Shown: piece by piece, positions 6,597 to 9,363 of the stretch
How the letters are laid out: every line of letters starts with the position of its first letter
Position numbering within the stretch: the stretch's first letter is position 1
The notes under the pieces: model-generated
The model's input: the letters and a program-made list of their open reading frames with translations, nothing else
Database searches by the model: none
What the model was told of the DNA's origin: nothing
Program-made: the position numbers and the translations under genes
NCBI GenBank assembly: GCA_003566395.1
Contig: PXDL01000435.1
Coordinates: 1-9,363, forward strand
DNA from: Balneolia bacterium
GTDB taxonomy: Bacteria; Bacteroidota; Rhodothermia; Balneolales; Cyclonatronaceae
Direction of reading: 5' to 3'
Length of the DNA stretch: 9,363 nucleotides

Positions 6597-7955
6597 ATGT
6601 CAAAACTCCACATTTGTTTCACCGCCCTTCTTTGTATGGTGCTGATTTTGCCTCAGCATGTATCATCGCAGACGCGGCAAATCACCTTGAACGAAGCTGT
6701 AGATATAGCCCTTGAGAAAAATATAGACATACTACAGGCAAAAAATAATCTCGAGAGAAGTGATGCCGCCGTTCGCCGGGCCAGGGGGCAGTTCCTTCCG
6801 AATCTGAATGCATCCATGAGTGCAAACCGTTCTGTAGGCCGCGAGTTTGAACAATCTACGCAAACCTTCGGCGATTTCACCCAAAACACAATTTCCGGGG
6901 AAATCACCACCAATGTGCCTATTTTTACCGGTTGGCAGAATATCAGCAATCTTCGTCAGGCAAGGCTCGACCGCGATGCGAACCTGAACGACTATCAGCG
7001 TTTTCGCGAGGACATGATTTTCCAGACAGTGTCTGAATTCCTGAACGTGATTTTAAACTTGGAGCTGCTTGAGGTCGCCAAAGAGAACCTTGAAACCACT
7101 CAAAAACAGCTTGAGCAGGTTGATGCCCAGGTTGAAGTAGGGATGCGGCCTATCGTAGATCTTTTTAACCAGGAATCCGAAGTGGCAAATGCCGAGCTTC
7201 AGGTAATTCAGAGCAGAAGTAATTTAAATACGAGCAAAGTACGTCTCGTCCGTATTCTTCAGCTCGATCCGCTCGAAGAATATGAATTCGTAACACCTGA
7301 TGTGGACACCGAAAACATTATACCCGGTGAGTTTGATCTTCGTGAGCTTCTTGAGGCTGCTGTAAATAACCGGCGAGAGGTTCGCAGTGCCGAGTTACAG
7401 ATTGAATCCGCCGAGCATGGGCTGCGTGCCGCCCGTTCCGGGTATTGGCCGACGCTGTCCATGGGTGCTAATGTACGTACCGCTTACGGGGATCAGTACC
7501 GGTTTTTTGGAGAGCCGGCAAGCTTTTCAGATCAGTTCTTTGATCAGCGCATCGGTAGAGGAATCGGGCTTTCTCTCAGTATTCCTATATTCGATCGGTT
7601 CCAGACACGCACAAATGTAGTGAACAGCCAAATCGACCTCAAAAACAGAAGACTTGATTTGGAAGACCAGAAGTCGCTTATCTATCAGGAAGTTCGTCAG
7701 GCATACGAAGATTACATCACCCTAACACAGGAATTGGTAGCGACCGATACTGCCCTTCGTGCAGCTGAAAAAGCATTTGAGACCCAGCAGGAGCGCTACA
7801 ATGTGGGGTCAACAACGCTGATAGAACTTACCCAGGCTAATAATGCCTTTTTTGATGCGACATCACGGAAGATTCAGACGACTTATCAGTTTATTTTTCA
7901 GGAAAAAATTCTCGACTACTATATCGGACGCATAACCGAAGACGTACGTTTCTGA
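6597..7955 (+). CDS. TolC-family outer-membrane efflux channel protein
   Basis: A 452-residue protein with a Sec signal peptide (Lys3 followed by a hydrophobic core at 5-19; likely cleavage after VSS at 22-24). Two OEP repeats follow. Each has a beta-strand signature, VPIFTGWQN at about 107-115 and IPIFDRFQT at about 329-337, and long helices in which VGMRPIVDLFNQESE (181-195) mirrors VGSTTLIELTQANNA (403-417). This internal duplication and the length are typical of TolC, which trimerises into a channel crossing the outer membrane and the periplasm. The C-terminal residue is Phe, common in outer-membrane proteins. Substrate cannot be told. The ABC ATPase gene downstream suggests a MacAB-TolC-like export role, but a terminator separates them and no adaptor or permease gene is present. 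The ATG at 6597 gives an ideal signal peptide; no Shine-Dalgarno sequence precedes it. Confidence 0.92.
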   Translation: MSKLHICFTALLCMVLILPQHVSSQTRQITLNEAVDIALEKNIDILQAKNNLERSDAAVRRARGQFLPNLNASMSANRSVGREFEQSTQTFGDFTQNTISGEITTNVPIFTGWQNISNLRQARLDRDANLNDYQRFREDMIFQTVSEFLNVILNLELLEVAKENLETTQKQLEQVDAQVEVGMRPIVDLFNQESEVANAELQVIQSRSNLNTSKVRLVRILQLDPLEEYEFVTPDVDTENIIPGEFDLRELLEAAVNNRREVRSAELQIESAEHGLRAARSGYWPTLSMGANVRTAYGDQYRFFGEPASFSDQFFDQRIGRGIGLSLSIPIFDRFQTRTNVVNSQIDLKNRRLDLEDQKSLIYQEVRQAYEDYITLTQELVATDTALRAAEKAFETQQERYNVGSTTLIELTQANNAFFDATSRKIQTTYQFIFQEKILDYYIGRITEDVRF

Positions 7956-8007
7956 CGTTGAAACAGATTAACGGTCGCTTCGTATAGGCCGAAGAGAGCA
8001 ATTTACT

Positions 8008-8042
8008 TTTAAAGGCTCCAGTTTTTTTGGAGCCTTTTTTTT
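8008..8042 (+). terminator. Intrinsic terminator after the tolC-family gene
   Basis: GGCTCCA (8014-8020) pairs perfectly with TGGAGCC (8028-8034) around a 7-base loop, extended by AAA (8011-8013) with TTT, and is followed by eight T residues at 8035-8042. It lies 52 bases after the tolC stop and works on the plus strand only. Oddly, it ends just 17 bases before the ABC ATPase start codon. Confidence 0.93.
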
Positions 8043-8059
8043 ACCCTAAAATTTAAGCC

Positions 8060-8785
8060 ATGCAGAATAATACCCTGATTTCCATCCGCGAAATGACTAA
8101 ATCCTATATCATGGGTGAACAGCGTGTTGATGCGTTGAAAGGCATTTCCTTCGACATTGCAGAGAATGAATATGTTGCCATTATGGGGCCGTCCGGATCC
8201 GGAAAATCTACACTAATGAATATGATTGGTTGTCTTGATACGCCTACATCCGGTACCTATGAACTCAACGGTGTGGATGTAAGTGATCTCAGCGACGACG
8301 AGCTTGCGAAGGTTCGAAACAGGGAAATCGGGTTTGTATTCCAGACCTTCAACCTGTTGCCTCGTTCAAGCTGTCTGTCAAACGTAGAGCTTCCGCTTGT
8401 ATATGCCGGTGTATCTGCATCTGACCGGCGTCAGCGCGCTATTGAGATGCTTGAGAAAGTGAATTTGGGAGATCGGATTGATCATAAGCCCAACGAGCTT
8501 TCGGGCGGACAGCGGCAACGGGTGGCGGTGGCCCGGGCCTTGATTAACAATCCCTCAATAATTCTTGCCGATGAACCGACCGGAAACCTGGACAGCAAAA
8601 CCGGTGTGGAAATCATGAAACTGTTTGAAGAGCTCTACAGAGCCGGGCATACCATTATAGTTGTAACCCACGAGGAAGATATAGCAGAACACGCCCGTAG
8701 AATTGTACGCCTCAGAGACGGTCTGCTGGAAAGTGATAAACAGGTTTTAAATCCGGCTATGGCAACAGATCAGGTGCTGGTATAG
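8060..8785 (+). CDS. ABC transporter ATP-binding protein, LolD/MacB/YtrE type
   Basis: A complete 241-residue ATPase. Walker A is GPSGSGKST at 43-51; the Q-loop is Gln95 in FVFQTFNLLPR; the signature is LSGGQ at 147-151; Walker B is ILADEP at 168-173 with catalytic Glu172; the D-loop is NLDSKTG at 176-182; the H-loop is His204 in VVTHE. The A-loop region SYIMGEQRVDALKGIS and the phrase MNMIGCLDTPTSGTY are typical of the LolD/MacB family (type VII ABC systems), which power mechanotransmission, lipoprotein release or export with a FtsX-like permease. The C-terminal 15 or so residues are non-conserved. No permease is fused or adjacent, so its partner lies elsewhere. It is preceded by a terminator and followed by a shared terminator with the tRNA cluster, so it is a one-gene unit. 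Assignment to LolD versus a MacB-like exporter is not possible from sequence alone. Confidence 0.93.
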   Translation: MQNNTLISIREMTKSYIMGEQRVDALKGISFDIAENEYVAIMGPSGSGKSTLMNMIGCLDTPTSGTYELNGVDVSDLSDDELAKVRNREIGFVFQTFNLLPRSSCLSNVELPLVYAGVSASDRRQRAIEMLEKVNLGDRIDHKPNELSGGQRQRVAVARALINNPSIILADEPTGNLDSKTGVEIMKLFEELYRAGHTIIVVTHEEDIAEHARRIVRLRDGLLESDKQVLNPAMATDQVLV

Positions 8786-8820
8786 GTCTCTCAGGATTTT
8801 TTCCCGTGTAAATTTAAGCC

Positions 8821-8865
8821 AAAAAAAAAGCCCTGCATCCGATTCGAAGCTGCAGGGCTTTTTTT
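8821..8865. terminator. Bidirectional intrinsic terminator between the ABC ATPase gene and the tRNA cluster
   Basis: GCCCTGCA (8830-8837) and TGCAGGGC (8851-8858) form a perfect 8-base stem with a 13-base loop. Nine A residues precede it and seven T residues follow it, so both strands show stem plus T-tract. It can stop the ABC ATPase transcript on the plus strand and the tRNA transcript on the minus strand; its edge is 7 bases from the last tRNA gene. Confidence 0.93.
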
Positions 8866-8868
8866 ATG

Positions 8869-8944
8869 GTGTACCGCGTACGGGATTCGAACCCGTGCTA
8901 CCGCCGTGAAAGGGCGGCGTCCTGGACCCCTAGACGAACGCGGC
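8869..8944. repeat. 76-base exact direct repeat, copy 1 (copy 2 at 9083-9158)
   Basis: The whole tRNA-Glu gene plus three trailer bases is repeated without a mismatch 214 bases away, with tRNA-His between. Identity stops abruptly at both ends (first differing bases at 8868 versus 9082 and 8945 versus 9159), which suggests a gene duplication kept identical by function or by gene conversion. Confidence 0.95.
8872..8944 (-). tRNA. tRNA-Glu (TTC), promoter-distal copy
   Basis: On the minus strand the 73-base cloverleaf starts GCCGCGT and ends ACGCGGT-A. The anticodon arm is CCGCC, loop CTTTCAC, GGCGG with anticodon TTC; the T-arm is ACGGG, TTCGAAT, CCCGT. The acceptor stem has six standard pairs and a G1:U72 wobble. 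No CCA is encoded; CAC follows the discriminator A. It is identical to the copy at 9086-9158 and last in the tRNA transcript. Confidence 0.97.
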
Positions 8945-8978
8945 ATGTGGGGTAAAGTGGTCTGAAGGTGAAAAAGTG

Positions 8979-9053
8979 GGAGCCCAATGGGATTTGAACC
9001 CACGGCCTCCAGGGCCACAACCTGGCGCTCTAACCTACTGAGCTATGGGCTCC
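8979..9053 (-). tRNA. tRNA-His (GTG)
   Basis: The acceptor GAGCCCA pairs with TGGGCTC, and an extra G at the 5' end (minus-1, position 9053) faces discriminator C73 (8979), the identity signature of histidine tRNA. The anticodon arm is CCAGG, loop TTGTGGC, CCTGG with anticodon GTG. The T-arm is GTGGG, TTCAAAT, CCCAT. CCA is not encoded. It sits between the two identical tRNA-Glu genes. Confidence 0.97.
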
Positions 9054-9060
9054 GTTTTTC

Positions 9061-9078
9061 AGTACTAAAGTACTAAAG
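9061..9078. repeat. Short tandem repeat AGTACTAA, 2.25 units
   Basis: Two head-to-tail copies of the 8-base unit AGTACTAA (9061-9068, 9069-9076) plus two further matching bases lie in the spacer between tRNA-His and the upstream tRNA-Glu. It may reflect slippage in a non-conserved spacer; no function is evident. Confidence 0.8.
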
Positions 9079-9085
9079 AGTAGTG

Positions 9086-9158
9086 TACCGCGTACGGGAT
9101 TCGAACCCGTGCTACCGCCGTGAAAGGGCGGCGTCCTGGACCCCTAGACGAACGCGGC
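9086..9158 (-). tRNA. tRNA-Glu (TTC), promoter-proximal copy
   Basis: Base for base the same as the tRNA-Glu at 8872-8944: acceptor GCCGCGT with ACGCGGT including the G1:U72 pair, anticodon TTC in loop CTTTCAC, discriminator A, no encoded CCA but CAC next. It lies third in transcription order, after tRNA-Arg and tRNA-Cys. Confidence 0.97.
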
Positions 9159-9200
9159 TTAATACAAATATTCGATTTACAAAACGGTTCATTAAAGACG

Positions 9201-9271
9201 AGGCGACAGGCGGACTCGAACCGCCGTACGAGGTTTTGCAGACCTCTGCCTAGCCACTCGGCCATGTCGCC
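9201..9271 (-). tRNA. tRNA-Cys (GCA)
   Basis: The acceptor GGCGACA pairs fully with TGTCGCC and is followed by U73, the discriminator expected for cysteine. The anticodon arm is GAGGT, loop CTGCAAA, ACCTC with anticodon GCA; the T-arm is GGCGG, TTCGAGT, CCGCC. CCA is not encoded and, unlike the other four genes, the trailer begins CGT. Confidence 0.97.
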
Positions 9272-9286
9272 GCATAATATTGAGTG

Positions 9287-9360
9287 TACGCCCGTCAGGA
9301 CTCGAACCTGAAACCTACTGCTTAGAAGGCAGTTGCTCTATCCGGTTGAGCTACGGGCGC
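9287..9360 (-). tRNA. tRNA-Arg (TCT)
   Basis: Complete and first in the visible transcript. The acceptor GCGCCCG pairs with CGGGCGT, again with G1:U72; the D-stem is GCTC/GAGC; the anticodon arm is ACTGC, loop CTTCTAA, GCAGT with anticodon TCT; the T-arm is TCAGG, TTCGAGT, CCTGA; the discriminator is A. It ends 3 bases from the window edge, so the promoter and possibly more tRNA genes lie beyond. Confidence 0.96.
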
Positions 9361-9363
9361 CCG

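Noticed and set aside
8049..8821. 12-base direct repeat AAATTTAAGCCA at 8049-8060 and 8810-8821, flanking the ABC ATPase gene, as a target-site duplication
   Set aside because: Two or three 12-base matches are expected by chance in 9.3 kb, the motif is AT-rich, and there is no transposase or terminal inverted repeat.
8869..9158. Repeat with regular spacing as a possible CRISPR array
   Set aside because: There are only two units, each a tRNA-Glu gene, and the spacer contains tRNA-His.
8791..9311. Open frames across the tRNA cluster, two sharing a long identical peptide
   Set aside because: They are translations of tRNA genes; the shared peptide is just the duplicated tRNA-Glu sequence read in frame.
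9287..9360. tRNA cluster as an integration site with attachment repeats
   Set aside because: No integrase gene or partial tRNA 3' repeat is seen; the only repeat is a full tRNA-Glu gene.

Overview
The window looks like an ordinary chromosomal stretch from a Bacteroidota-like bacterium, probably the Balneolota/Rhodothermota branch. Reasons: protein-coding starts lack a convincing Shine-Dalgarno sequence, some upstream regions carry TAnnTTTG-like -7 elements, a BshB1-type bacillithiol enzyme is present, and none of the five tRNA genes encodes CCA. The lineage is an inference from style and gene content, not a database match. I see no phage, CRISPR array, insertion sequence or defence island.

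Layout. (1) 1-1275, minus strand: two overlapping genes for bacterial PH-domain (bPH_2) membrane proteins of the YdbS/YdbT type. The second runs off the left edge, so it lacks a stop codon here. (2) 1470-4457, plus strand: a YjjG-like HAD nucleotidase 12 bases ahead of purL, the small-form FGAM synthase subunit of purine synthesis. (3) 4463-5227, minus strand: bshB1 for bacillithiol synthesis, tail to tail with purL with only 5 bases between. (4) 5354-6396, plus strand: three tightly packed small membrane-protein genes. They resemble the yqjD-yqjE (DUF883-like, DUF1469) stress-envelope cluster plus a third protein with one membrane segment and a DUF3618-like N-terminus. (5) 6597-7955, plus: a TolC-family outer-membrane channel with a 200-base leader, closed by a strong intrinsic terminator. 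(6) 8060-8785, plus: a LolD/MacB-type ABC ATPase that begins only 17 bases after that terminator. (7) 8821-9360: a bidirectional terminator, then a minus-strand tRNA cluster in transcription order Arg(TCT)-Cys(GCA)-Glu(TTC)-His(GTG)-Glu(TTC).

How they fit together. Regions 1 and 4-6 are envelope functions: PH-domain membrane proteins, tail-anchored or integral small proteins, an outer-membrane channel and an ABC ATPase. TolC and the ATPase suggest a MacAB-TolC-like exporter, but neither the adaptor nor the permease is in the window. PurL needs PurS and PurQ, and BshB1 needs BshA and BshC, all encoded elsewhere.

The most notable points are: the terminator immediately before the ABC ATPase start; two identical tRNA-Glu genes in a 76-base exact repeat on either side of tRNA-His; a shared CAC right after the discriminator base in four of five tRNA genes; G1:U72 pairs in both tRNA-Glu genes and tRNA-Arg; and the third protein of the small membrane cluster. 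I found no clear candidate for an undescribed system.
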